From NCBI RefSeq assembly GCF_900188005.1, contig NZ_FZNR01000017.1, positions 1-64,000 of the forward strand: 64,000 nucleotides of DNA, given 5' to 3'. The notes beneath the pieces are model-generated. The model was not told the origin of the DNA and did no database searches. It saw only the letters and a list, made by a program, of their open reading frames with translations. This document shows, one piece after another, positions 38,160 through 47,200 of the stretch (position 1 is its first letter; every line of letters starts with the position of its first letter). A program made the position numbers and the translations under genes. This DNA comes from Actinoplanes regularis. GTDB taxonomy: Bacteria > Actinomycetota > Actinomycetes > Mycobacteriales > Micromonosporaceae.

Positions 38160-39143
38160 ATGCCTCTGCTCGACGTTCGTGAGCTGTCGGTCGTCTTCCA
38201 GCGCAAGGGCACCAAACCCTTCACGGCGGTGGACAGGGTCAGCTTCGCCGTGGAACCCGGCGAGACGGTCGGACTGGTCGGCGAGTCCGGCTGCGGCAAG
38301 TCGGTGACCAGCCTGGCGATCATGGGTCTGCTGCCGCGCCGCGGCAACAAGGTCACCGGTGAGGTTCGTTTCGAGGACACCGACCTGCTCAAGCTGCGCC
38401 CGCAGGACCTGCGGGACCGGCGCGGCCGGGACATCGGCATGATCTTCCAGGACCCGCTCTCCTCACTGAACCCGGTGATCCCGCTCGGCCTGCAGGTGGC
38501 CGAGGTGCTGGAACGCCACCAGGGCAAGACCCGGCAGGCGGCGCTGCGCGAGGCCCGGGGGCTGCTCGACGCGGTCGGCATCCCCGACCCGGCACGGCGC
38601 CTCAAGGAGTTCCCGCACCAGCTCTCCGGCGGCATGCGGCAGCGGGCGCTGATCGCCATCGCCCTCGCCTGCAAGCCGCGCCTGCTGATCGCCGACGAGC
38701 CGACGACGGCGCTGGACGTGACCGTGCAGGCGCAGATCCTCGCGCTGCTCAAGGAGCTGGTCGACCAGTCCGGCACGGCGCTGGTGATGATCACCCATGA
38801 CCTCGGGGTGGTGGCCGGGCTCTGCGACACGGTCAACGTCCTGTACGCCGGCAGGGTGGTCGAGCGGGCCGGACGGCACGCCCTGTTCGGGGACCCGCGC
38901 CATCCGTACACCCATGGTCTTTTGCAGTCCGTGCCCCGGCTGGACGCCGACCGCGGCGGGCGGCTGCACCAGATCCGCGGCTCGGTCAACGACAACATCC
39001 CCTGGTCGGAGGGGTGTGCCTTCGCGCCGCGCTGTGACCGGGTGGTCGACGACTGCATCGGCGAGACGGTGCCGCTCGAGCCCACTTCCCGCGGCGGTGC
39101 GCTGCGGTGCACGAACCCCGTACCGCAGGAGGTGCCGGCATGA
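38160..39143 (+). CDS. Peptide ABC transporter ATPase, DppD-like
   Basis: This 327-residue ATP-binding subunit has Walker A GESGCGKS (about 42-49), Q-loop MIFQDPLSSLNPV, signature LSGGMRQRALIAIALA, Walker B LLIADEPTTALD and switch His in MITHDLGVV. The C-terminal oligopeptide/dipeptide extension HPYTHGLLQSVPRLD…GCAFAPRCDRVVDDC includes the Cys pattern seen in DppD, which often binds an Fe-S cluster. It powers import together with the DppF-like subunit. Its stop overlaps the next ATG. Confidence 0.95.
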   Translation: MPLLDVRELSVVFQRKGTKPFTAVDRVSFAVEPGETVGLVGESGCGKSVTSLAIMGLLPRRGNKVTGEVRFEDTDLLKLRPQDLRDRRGRDIGMIFQDPLSSLNPVIPLGLQVAEVLERHQGKTRQAALREARGLLDAVGIPDPARRLKEFPHQLSGGMRQRALIAIALACKPRLLIADEPTTALDVTVQAQILALLKELVDQSGTALVMITHDLGVVAGLCDTVNVLYAGRVVERAGRHALFGDPRHPYTHGLLQSVPRLDADRGGRLHQIRGSVNDNIPWSEGCAFAPRCDRVVDDCIGETVPLEPTSRGGALRCTNPVPQEVPA

Positions 39144-40198
39144 GCGAGCTTGCGAGCGAATCGGTTGGCTCAGGTGCCGGCATGAGCCATGCGTTGGTCG
39201 AGATCGACGACCTCAAGGTGCACTTTCCGATCAAGAGCGGAGTGCTGCTCAACCGGACGATCGGCTACGTCTACGCCGTCGACGGGGTGTCGCTGAAGAT
39301 CAGGCGGGGCGAGACCTACGGCCTGGTCGGCGAGTCCGGGTGCGGCAAGTCGACGCTGGGCCGCGGCCTGCTGCGGCTGATCGAGCCGACCAGCGGCGGG
39401 ATCACCTTCGACGGTACGGACGTCCGCGCGCTCGAGGGCGAGCAGATGCGGCGCTTCCGCCGGCGCATCCAGATGGTGTTCCAGGACCCGCTGGCGAGCC
39501 TGGATCCCCGGCAGTCGGTGGAGTCCCTGCTCGTCGAGGGACTCAAGGCGCACGGACTGGACAGGGACAAGGCCGCGGCGCGTCAGCGCCTGAGGTCCAC
39601 CCTGGACTCGGTCGGCCTGCCGGCGTCGGCGCTGAACAAATACCCACACGAGTTCTCCGGCGGGCAGCGCCAGCGGATCGGCATCGCCCGGGCCCTGGTG
39701 CTCGGGCCCGAGCTGATCGTGGCCGACGAGCCGGTCTCCGCGCTGGACGTGTCGATCCAGGCGCAGGTGGTCAACCTCCTCGGCGATCTGCAGGAGTCGC
39801 TCGGGCTGACCTACCTGGTGATCGCGCACGACCTCGCGGTCGTCCGGCACATCTCCGACACCATCGGCGTGATGTACCTGGGCTCGCTGGTCGAGGAGGC
39901 GGACGCCGACCGGTTGTACGAGCGCCCGCTGCACCCGTACACCCGGGCTCTGCTCTCGGCCGTGCCCATCCCCGATCCGTGGGTGGAGGACAGCCGCGAG
40001 CGGATCCTGCTCACCGGCGACCTGCCGTCACCGGCCGATCCGCCGAGCGGATGCCGGTTCCGCACCCGCTGCCCCTGGTCGCAGAACCGCTGCGCCGAGG
40101 ATCGGCCGGAGCTGCGGGTGTTCGACGACTCGGGGCAGCGGGTGGCCTGCCATTTCGCCGAGGAGATCCTCAGCGGGGAGCTGCTCACGGCAGGCTGA
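39140..40198 (+). CDS. Peptide ABC transporter ATPase, DppF-like
   Basis: This 352-residue second ATPase has Walker A GESGCGKST, Q-loop MVFQDPLASLDPRQ, signature FSGGQRQRIGIARAL, Walker B LIVADEPVSALD and switch His VIAHDLAVV. The C-terminal part HPYTRALLSAVPIPDP…GCRFRTRCPW is typical of DppF. ATG 39140 overlaps the DppD stop and has GGAGG. ATG 39182 lies inside a repeat of the same 15-base start region (GGTGCCGGCATGAGC at 39131 and 39173), so either start could be used, and the first 14 residues lie outside the conserved domain. The 3' end overlaps the converging anti-sigma-like gene by 14 bases. Confidence 0.94.
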   Translation: MSELASESVGSGAGMSHALVEIDDLKVHFPIKSGVLLNRTIGYVYAVDGVSLKIRRGETYGLVGESGCGKSTLGRGLLRLIEPTSGGITFDGTDVRALEGEQMRRFRRRIQMVFQDPLASLDPRQSVESLLVEGLKAHGLDRDKAAARQRLRSTLDSVGLPASALNKYPHEFSGGQRQRIGIARALVLGPELIVADEPVSALDVSIQAQVVNLLGDLQESLGLTYLVIAHDLAVVRHISDTIGVMYLGSLVEEADADRLYERPLHPYTRALLSAVPIPDPWVEDSRERILLTGDLPSPADPPSGCRFRTRCPWSQNRCAEDRPELRVFDDSGQRVACHFAEEILSGELLTAG

Positions 40199-41342
40199 TC
40201 GGGATCTCCGCATCGAAATCGTTGATCAGAACCTGGCCACCGAACGGTGGCAGCTGTCTGGTCTGCACGTAGTGGTTGCTCAGACCGATCTCGTCCTCGA
40301 CCGGCACCGGCTTCTCCGTGGCCACGAAGGTGTACGGGATCGAGACCTGCGATCGCGCCCGCGGTCCGGCGACCGCGCAGACCAACACGGTGGCATCGTC
40401 GTCCGGGTCGCTCTCGGCGGGAACGGTGCAGCCCGCCCAGTCGCCACCCGCGGGCTGGACCTGACCCGGCAGGATCAGCTTGAACTCCAGTCTGGCGACG
40501 TCGATGTCACCGTCATTGCGTACCGTCACCGTCATCTGGCCCGAGAATCCCTTCCCGGCCGGCCGGAACGCCAGCGTCGAGGGGACGATGGACAACCGGG
40601 CGGCAGGTGGCTTCGCCGGAAACGTCGTCGGGCCGTCCACCTGCTGGAATTTGCCCTGCCGCCAGGCGTAGGTGCGCCACTGGTTCGGCACGCTGTCCTC
40701 GCCGCCGTCGGTGTACTCCTTGGCGACCAGGACGGCGACCCGGCCACCGTCGCGGACCTCGAGGTAGTCCATCATGCCGAACCCGTCCTGGGTGCCGACG
40801 ATGCGACCGATCGGCCGCAGCTCCTTGCCGTCGAGCCGGAACGCGACGACCTGGCTGCCGCCGGCCTCCGGTCCCTCACCGCACGTCATGTGGGCCACGT
40901 AGTCCTCGGTGCCGTCCTGGTCGACGTCCACCACGATGTACGACCGGATGTTCACCGGCCGGTGCACATCGTCGGGCTCCTGCCCGTTTCTCAAGGTCAT
41001 CCGCCCCGCGGAGCAGTCGGCGATCGGGACGCTACCCCAACTGGGCACGGTGATGGTGCCGGACTCGAACGGGCCCAGGTCCGGCTGACTGTCGGGCGGC
41101 TCGGTCGGCAGCAGGGTCGGCGACGGGGTCACCGCCGGCGGTGCGGGGGAGCGGTCGTCCCGGATCGCGACGGCGGTGCCCAGCGCCAGCGCGACGACGG
41201 CGAGCCCGGCCACGGTGGTCGCGGCCGTGCGCCGGATCCGGATGCGGTGCGAGGTGGCCAGTGCCCGCTCGCGCAGGTCGACGGTGCCGACCTCGGTCGC
41301 GGTCTCGCTCAGTTCCCGGCGGAGGAGGTCGAGATCGATCAT
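40185..41342 (-). CDS. Membrane-anchored partner of the SigE-type sigma factor (possible anti-sigma)
   Basis: This 385-residue protein has an N-terminal cytoplasmic part of about 36 residues (LLRRELSETATEVGTVDLRERALATSHRI), one membrane helix (TAATTVAGLAVVALALGTAVAI) and a Pro-rich spacer. The long extracytoplasmic region includes a VVDVDQDGTEDYVAH calcium-type repeat and a beta domain near the C terminus. The ATG at 41342 overlaps the sigma factor stop (ATGA), so expression is coupled. Order, coupling and topology fit a regulator of the sigma factor. However, no zinc-binding anti-sigma motif is visible, so the anti-sigma role is inferred only from position. Confidence 0.8.
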   Translation of the reverse strand: MIDLDLLRRELSETATEVGTVDLRERALATSHRIRIRRTAATTVAGLAVVALALGTAVAIRDDRSPAPPAVTPSPTLLPTEPPDSQPDLGPFESGTITVPSWGSVPIADCSAGRMTLRNGQEPDDVHRPVNIRSYIVVDVDQDGTEDYVAHMTCGEGPEAGGSQVVAFRLDGKELRPIGRIVGTQDGFGMMDYLEVRDGGRVAVLVAKEYTDGGEDSVPNQWRTYAWRQGKFQQVDGPTTFPAKPPAARLSIVPSTLAFRPAGKGFSGQMTVTVRNDGDIDVARLEFKLILPGQVQPAGGDWAGCTVPAESDPDDDATVLVCAVAGPRARSQVSIPYTFVATEKPVPVEDEIGLSNHYVQTRQLPPFGGQVLINDFDAEIPISLP

Positions 41343-41860
41343 CGCGCGTCTCCGATCACGTTGACTCCATCGAGTTCCGGTGCGAGGAGCCGTAGCCGCT
41401 CGAGCGCCTTCGAGGTCTGGCTCTTGACGGTGCCGACACTGACGCCCAGGGTCTCCGCCGCCTGCGCCTCGGTCAGGTCGTCGTAGAACCGCAGGACGAT
41501 GACCGCGCGCTGCTTGGCGGTCAGGCGCGACAGCGCGGTGAGCATCGACAGCCGCAGCACCGTGTGCTCGGCGTGGTCGGACTGCACACCGGGCCGGTCC
41601 GGCACGTCCCCGGAGAACCACTCGACGACCCGTCGGCGCCGCCAGCGGGACACCTGCAGGTGGTACATCGTCTTGCGGGCGTACGCCTCGGCGTTGCCCG
41701 TGGCGTGCAGGTTCCGCCAGGCCCGATGGGTCTGGCCCAGGGCGCTCTGGACGAGGTCCTCGGCCAGGTGCTGGTCGCCGGTGAGCAGGTACGCGGAACG
41801 GAGCAACGCCGGCGTCCTGGAATGAACGAAGGCGTCGAAGTCAGCGGTGAGTTCGTCCAC
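41339..41860 (-). CDS. SigE-family ECF-type RNA polymerase sigma factor
   Basis: This 173-residue protein carries sigma region 2 (FDAFVHSRTPALLRSAYLLTGDQHLAEDLVQSALGQTHRAW) and region 4 (LTAKQRAVIVLRFYDDLTEAQAAETLGVSVGTVKSQTSKALERLR), with the short linker typical of the actinobacterial SigE family. The helix-turn-helix that reads the -35 element is complete. A GTG at 41860 is the natural start, since the conserved MDELTADFDAFV begins there. It directs a subset of promoters not identifiable here and is cotranscribed with a membrane-anchored partner overlapping its stop. Confidence 0.93.
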   Translation of the reverse strand: MDELTADFDAFVHSRTPALLRSAYLLTGDQHLAEDLVQSALGQTHRAWRNLHATGNAEAYARKTMYHLQVSRWRRRRVVEWFSGDVPDRPGVQSDHAEHTVLRLSMLTALSRLTAKQRAVIVLRFYDDLTEAQAAETLGVSVGTVKSQTSKALERLRLLAPELDGVNVIGDAR

Positions 41861-42020
41861 GGCAATCCCGTCTCGCCCGAACGTGTGAAGCTTTCATACC
41901 AGCCAAGACGCCGGTCACTCGGAAAAGGTTGGCGCCGATCGGCGGCGAACTGTTGAAGTGCCGGCCGCCGGCGCCACGGTATCTTGAATGCGGTAGCCGA
42001 CTGCCTTCCGGGAGGTGGGT

Positions 42021-42587
42021 GTGACTGTCGAGATGGTCGCGCCGGCCTGGATGCATGAGCAGGTCACGGCCGAGCAGTACGAAACCTGGACAGAAGAGCA
42101 GTGCGCGGGCATCGAGATCGTGGATGGGATGGTCCTCGTCTGTCCGAGCGCGTCCAAGCGGCACAACCGCCTGGCCCGGCTACTGGCGAACGCCTTGGAC
42201 GCCGCCGCGGGGCCGGACTGGAACGCTGACACCGACTTCGATGTCCGGCTGCAGGATGTGCCGCTGAACAATCGTCGACCGGATGTGACGGTGTACCGCG
42301 CGGAGACCCTCGATGTCACTCCGACACGGCCCGAGCATGTGCTTCTGGTGGTCGAGGTGGTCTCACCCGGCTCGGAGACAACCGACCGGATCGTCAAGAC
42401 TGATCAGTACGCGAGGGCTGGTATCCAGTTCTACTGGCGCGTCGAGCAGGCCGCCAACGGTGCACCGCTCGTTTACACCTACGTGCTCGACCCGGCGACC
42501 GGCCGCTACCGCGACAGCGACGTCTTCACCGGCGTCCTGAAGGTCAGCACGCCGTTCTTCGTCGAGGTCGATCTCGGCCTCATCTGA
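42021..42587 (+). CDS. Uma2/DUF820-family restriction-endonuclease-fold protein
   Basis: This 188-residue protein of the PD-(D/E)xK-like Uma2 family is widespread in actinomycetes and cyanobacteria. Visible features are YETWTEEQCAGIEIVDGMVLVCPSASKRHNRLARLLANAL, then NNRRPDVTVYRAE (Asp of the fold), VLLVVEVVSPGSETTDRIVKTDQYARAGIQFYWRVE with the E-V-V-S-P and K motifs, and a C-terminal beta part. GTG 42021 has GGGAGG just upstream; ATG 42033 is an alternative. Biological role of the family is unsettled. It stands alone and converges on the DyP gene with a 13-base gap. Confidence 0.88.
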   Translation: MTVEMVAPAWMHEQVTAEQYETWTEEQCAGIEIVDGMVLVCPSASKRHNRLARLLANALDAAAGPDWNADTDFDVRLQDVPLNNRRPDVTVYRAETLDVTPTRPEHVLLVVEVVSPGSETTDRIVKTDQYARAGIQFYWRVEQAANGAPLVYTYVLDPATGRYRDSDVFTGVLKVSTPFFVEVDLGLI

Positions 42588-42600
42588 TCCGGGCAGTCCG

Positions 42601-43677
42601 TCAGGGGCCGAACAGGGCCGTGTGCCAGGCGGTGCCGGGCGGCGGCGTGAAGAAGTAGCCGCCGCCGACCGGCAGGACGTACCGCGCCAGGCGCTCGCCG
42701 GCCAGACGCCGCTGGACCCCGGCGAAACCCCGATCCAGATCCTTCTGGTACGCCATGAACAGCAGCCCGTCCTCCTCGCCGGCGCGGTAGGAGTACCCGC
42801 GGCGCAGCATCGGCGGGCGTTCCCCGGCGCCGCGGGCCAGGCGGACGTGCGCGTCCAGCGGTGTCACCGCCCCGCCCGGGTCGCGGTCGAACGGCGGGTC
42901 CTGGGCGAGCGGCGAGCCGTCCAGCCAGGTGCCGTCGCGCCGCCGGCCGATGATGCGTTCCTGTTCGTCGACCGGGTCGTGGTCCCACATGCGGGTGGCG
43001 AGTCGGATGACGCGGACGACCTGGTAGGTCCCGCCCGCCGCCCACGCGGGTTCGCCGGCGCCGACCCGGATCTCGGCCGGCACCACCGCGGCCTCCGGAT
43101 TGCCGTGTCCCTCGGTGAAGTGGAACGGGTTCAGGGCGGTCGGCCGGCCCGCGGGTGAGGTCCCGGCCCCGTCCCGGAATCCCTCGACCCGCCAGTTCGG
43201 GGCGAGCGGTCCGGCGACCGTGGCGAGCAGTCGCGCCGCGTCCGGCGCGGTGCCGGCCCCGACATGAACCAGCAGGTCGCCGTGGGTCCGGCCGGGGTCG
43301 AGGACGTCGCCGGGGAACGACGGCATCGCGGTCAGTTGCCGGGGCCGCCGCTCGGCTAGACCGGCCCGGTCGAACAGTCCGGCGCCCAGCCCGAGCAGCA
43401 CCTCCCGCCCGGCGCCACCCGCCGCGGCCGCGCGGTCGGTGAGCCCACGCAGCAGGTCACCGACCTCTTCCCGCCCTTCGACGGGCAGCCGGTACGCGGC
43501 GACGACCGCGTGTGCCGGCGGCGTCGCGACCAGCGGATCGGCGGCCGGTCGTGGACTGCCGGTCGATGCCTGCTCGGTGCAGCCGGCGACCAGGCCGGCC
43601 GCGGCCACCGCCAGCACTCGCCGGCGGCGGATGCCCGGCATGCCGTCGCCCTGCGGTCGGGGCTCACCCTGTCGCAC
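42601..43677 (-). CDS. Tat-exported DyP-type haem peroxidase
   Basis: This 358-residue dye-decolourising peroxidase uses H2O2 to oxidise organic substrates. A twin-arginine leader is present (GIRRRRVLAVAAAGLVAGC). The DyP hallmark GxxDG appears as GFRDGAG near residue 189, and the proximal haem His is in DAHVRLARG followed by the Arg of MLRRGYSY. ALNPFHF, TYQVVRVIRLATRMWDHDP and EQERIIGRRRDG are family-typical. GTG 43677 is chosen because AAGGAG sits 7 bases upstream; it adds 12 residues before the MPGIRR methionine. A Cys at the leader end (VAGC) could also make it a lipoprotein. It stands 23 bases downstream of the DUF4265 gene on the same strand. Confidence 0.9.
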   Translation of the reverse strand: MRQGEPRPQGDGMPGIRRRRVLAVAAAGLVAGCTEQASTGSPRPAADPLVATPPAHAVVAAYRLPVEGREEVGDLLRGLTDRAAAAGGAGREVLLGLGAGLFDRAGLAERRPRQLTAMPSFPGDVLDPGRTHGDLLVHVGAGTAPDAARLLATVAGPLAPNWRVEGFRDGAGTSPAGRPTALNPFHFTEGHGNPEAAVVPAEIRVGAGEPAWAAGGTYQVVRVIRLATRMWDHDPVDEQERIIGRRRDGTWLDGSPLAQDPPFDRDPGGAVTPLDAHVRLARGAGERPPMLRRGYSYRAGEEDGLLFMAYQKDLDRGFAGVQRRLAGERLARYVLPVGGGYFFTPPPGTAWHTALFGP

Positions 43678-43700
43678 GCTTACGCTCCTTGTCCGGCCGT

Positions 43701-44168
43701 TCAAGCAACGCGGAACGGTTCGACGTCCGACCACTCCCAGTAGGCGCCCGTGCCGCGCGCCGCCTCGGCGGCCTCGACCAGGGCGGCGACGTCGGTGCCG
43801 GGCGGCACGTCGATCGCCAGGTGCCGGTCGCCGCTCCACTCCGACAGCAGCCCGGCCTCGGTCACGAGGCCGGCGACCCCGTCGGCGCCGTCCCGCGACG
43901 GTGCGAACAGGATCCGCAGGGCGCGGTGCCCGGCCGGCTCGGTCCGGGCCGCGATCCGGCCGCCGCCCGGCCCGAGCCGCACCCGGTCCCGCAGGGCGAG
44001 GCCGTACGCCCGGAACGGGATGCAGCACAACGCGAACTCGCCGCCGGGCAGCTGCCGCAGCCAGACCTGCTCGATGAGGCCGGGGAACCCGAACGGTGCC
44101 AGGTCCACCTGGGCGAGGTAGTCGCTGTCGGCCCGCAGCGCGGGGGCGTCGTGGACGATGAACTGCAT
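43701..44168 (-). CDS. DUF4265-family protein, probable immunity protein of the adjacent RHS toxin
   Basis: This 155-residue cytoplasmic protein has the DUF4265 core GEFALCCIPFRAYGLALRDRVRLGPGGGRIAARTEPAGHRALRI, with AYGLALRDRV and SGH-like AGHRALRI matching the family. No signal or membrane segment is seen. It starts 36 bases after the stop of the RHS/HNH toxin gene on the same strand. That is the standard slot for an immunity gene, so I infer that it binds and neutralises the HNH tip. DUF4265 proteins also occur outside toxin loci, so this is not certain. ATG 44168 (MQFIVHDAP) is the only start close to the conserved region. Confidence 0.78.
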   Translation of the reverse strand: MQFIVHDAPALRADSDYLAQVDLAPFGFPGLIEQVWLRQLPGGEFALCCIPFRAYGLALRDRVRLGPGGGRIAARTEPAGHRALRILFAPSRDGADGVAGLVTEAGLLSEWSGDRHLAIDVPPGTDVAALVEAAEAARGTGAYWEWSDVEPFRVA

Positions 44169-44203
44169 CTGCAAACCGTTCTCTGCTCGAAGCGGTGGGC
44201 TTG

Positions 44204-47200
44204 TCACCGTCGCATCCGCTTGGGCCACCACGGCGGCGGCCACCAGCCAACATAGTTCGGCGGCGGATTCAGCGGTGCCAGCCGGTCCCGCTTCGACGAG
44301 TTGCAGAACGTGCAGGCCGGGGTGAGGTTCCCGTCGGTCAGATCGCCCAGCTGGGAGCGGGGATGAACGTGGTCGACGCTGGTCGCCGGGTTCGTCCGGC
44401 AGTACGAGCACAACGGACCCACCGAGCCCGGCTGTGCGTTGACACCGATGTTGTACTCGCCGAGCACCGACGACGGAATCCGGTCACCCGCCCCACGTCC
44501 GCCCGCCGAGCCGAGCGGGATGTCGTAGATCGGCTCGCCGTTGAGACCACAGGCGATCGGATTGTTGACGTTGTGGACCAGCACCGCCACGCCGCCGACC
44601 ACCACGTAGTACGTGTGGAAGTCCGCGACCGTCAGGTTGTAGACATGCTCGAACGCACGAAGCCGGTCCACCGCGCTGACCTGGACGTAGGTGCCGGCCG
44701 AGGTGCGCAGCCACTGCCCGGCACGCAGCTCGTCCGCCCGGACCCACCGGTCCTCGCGCGGCAACCAGAACGGATGCCCGTCCGTCGCCGTGAGCTCACC
44801 ACCGGCCGTGGCGATCCGGACCAGCGACTTCGCGCCGAGACCGCTGATCACCGTCTCGACGGTCCGGGCCTCGGCGACGCCGCCGTTCGCATCGTCGTCC
44901 GGGGTGGACAGCACCCGGTCGCCCGGCTGGACGTCGGCGATCCGCTTGGTGCTGCCGTCGGCCATCTTCACCGGGGTGTCGGCGTCGAAGCTGTTGCAGG
45001 CCTTGCTCAGTCCGCGGCCGACGTCCAGCGCCTCGTCGAGCCAGGCACCGAACGCGCCGCTCACGCAGCCCAGTGCGGCCGCTCCGCCGACGCCACCCCA
45101 GCCCCAGTCGACCTTGCGGCCCGAGAGCCGCTGCGACGCCCACTCCATCGCGCCGTCGGTCAGCCCGCCGACGATGCAGCCCACCACCATCGGGTTGTTG
45201 CCCGACGGGTCGGTGTAGTTGGTCGGGGAGTTCGCCGCGTACGCGTAAAGGTTCGTTCCGCCGGCGAAGCCGATCGGGTCCTCGCTGATGAACCGCTGCA
45301 ACGTCGGGCTGTAGTAGCGCGCCCGGTAGTACATCAGCCCGGTGCCGTCGTCCTCCCGGCCGGTGTAGGTGAACCCGTTCGTGCTCGCCTCACCGGTGGC
45401 GACGACGGCCCCGTGCGGGTCGTAGCCGTACTCGGTGCGGATCGCACCGCTGTCGTCACCGAGCCCGATCGTGGTGCCGGCGACGTCGGTGAGGTAGGTC
45501 CGGCGGCCCTCCGCTCCGGACCGGGAGAACCACCGGTCGGTGCCGGCGGAGAGCAGCTCGGCCGTGGGGCCGGTGCCAGCAAGCTCCTGCACCGGCATGT
45601 CCCCGTCGGACAGGAAGCCGGTCGTCGTGCCGGCCACGGTCCGGCTGGTCCGATGGCCGAACGCGTCGTAGCCGAAGCCGGCGGTCGGCCCGCCACCGGT
45701 CATCTCGGTGAGCCGGCCCCGGGTGTCCCATCGGTAGCCGTGCACGCCGTCGCCGGTGAGGTTGCCGTCCGCGTCGTAGCTGAGCGTGGTGCCGCCGGCC
45801 GCGGTGAGCCGGTTCGCCGCGTCGTAGGCGAGGTCGGCGCGGGTCCCGGGCAGCCGTACCCGGGCGAGGGAACCCTCGGTGGCGATGATGCGCCCGGCCC
45901 GGTCGTAGGAGTACCGCAGCTCCCCGCGTACCGAGTCGCCGTGCCGGTAGGTCAGGCCGGTGACCTGCCCGGCCGAGTCGTACGCCGCCACCCGTGACCA
46001 GCCGCCCGGCAGGGTGGTCCGGTCCGCCCGGCCGGCGTCGTCGTAGCCGAACTCGGTCGTGCCGTTCCCGTCCTGCGCCACCCTGGTCAGGGCGCCCGCG
46101 GCGTCGTACGCGTAGCTCACCGGCGGGCGTGGCGACGCGGTGGTCGAGGTCCGCCGGTCCAGCGTGTCGTAGCCGTACCGGATGGTGCCCTGCGGGCTGG
46201 TGACTTTGACGGGCCGGTCGAACGGGTCGTACTCGAGCGTGGTCGGCCCGGCGGCGGCCGTGTCGGTCACCGAGCTCAGCCGGCCCACCGTGTCGTACCC
46301 GAGGGTCACCGACGACTCCGTGCCGTAGCCGATCGTGGTGGGCCGGTGCAGCAGGTCGTAGCCGAACGACGTGGTCGTGCCGCGCCGGTTCGTGGCGGTG
46401 GCCACCCGGCCCGCCGCGTCGTACCCGGTGGTCGCGGTCCTGCCGAGCGGGTCGCGGAACGAGACCCGCCGGTCGCTGGCGTCGTACTCCCAGCTGGAGG
46501 TGTTGCCGCGGGCGTCGGTGAGCGACAGCAGGTTGCCGTTCTGGTCGTAGCCGAAGGCGGTGCGCGCGCCGACGGCGTCGGTCACCTCGGTGACCTGGTT
46601 GAGCGGGTCGTAGCCGATGCGGGTCACCGCGCCCGCCGCGTCGGTGACCGCGGTGACCCGCCCGGCCGCGTCGGAGAACTGGCGGGTGACCCGGCCCAGC
46701 GGATCGGTGGCGGTGGCCAGGTCGCCGCCCCGGTAGGTGAAGGTGGAGCGCTTGCCGGCCGGGTCGGTGACGCTGAGCAGCGCACCCGACTGGTCGCGGG
46801 TGAACCGGGTGAGCCGGCCCGCCGGATCGGTCACGGTCGACACGTTGCCGGCGTCGTCGTAGGTGTAGACGGTCCGGTTCCCGGCCCGGTCGGAGACCGA
46901 CAGCGGCTGGTCGTACGGCCCGCCGTAGGTGACCGTACCGGTCTGCGCGGCGTCACCGGTGCCGGCCAGTTCGGTGGCCGACCTCAGCCGGGCCTCCGCG
47001 TCGTAGTGGTACTCCGTGCGCCGGCCGGCGGGGTCGGTGACCGCGGTCAGCAGCTGACCGGCGCCCCGCTCGTAGACCGTGGTCTGCGCGGCGGGGGTGC
47101 CGGACGCGGCGGTGTCGGTCAGCACCGCGCCCACGTCGTTGAACGTCACCCGGCGCACCGCCCCGCCCGGCTCGGTCACCCGCGTCTCGGTGATCCGCCC

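Noticed and set aside
42015..42020. Earlier GTG for the Uma2-family gene
   Set aside because: It overlaps the GGGAGG ribosome site, which fits GTG 42021 better.
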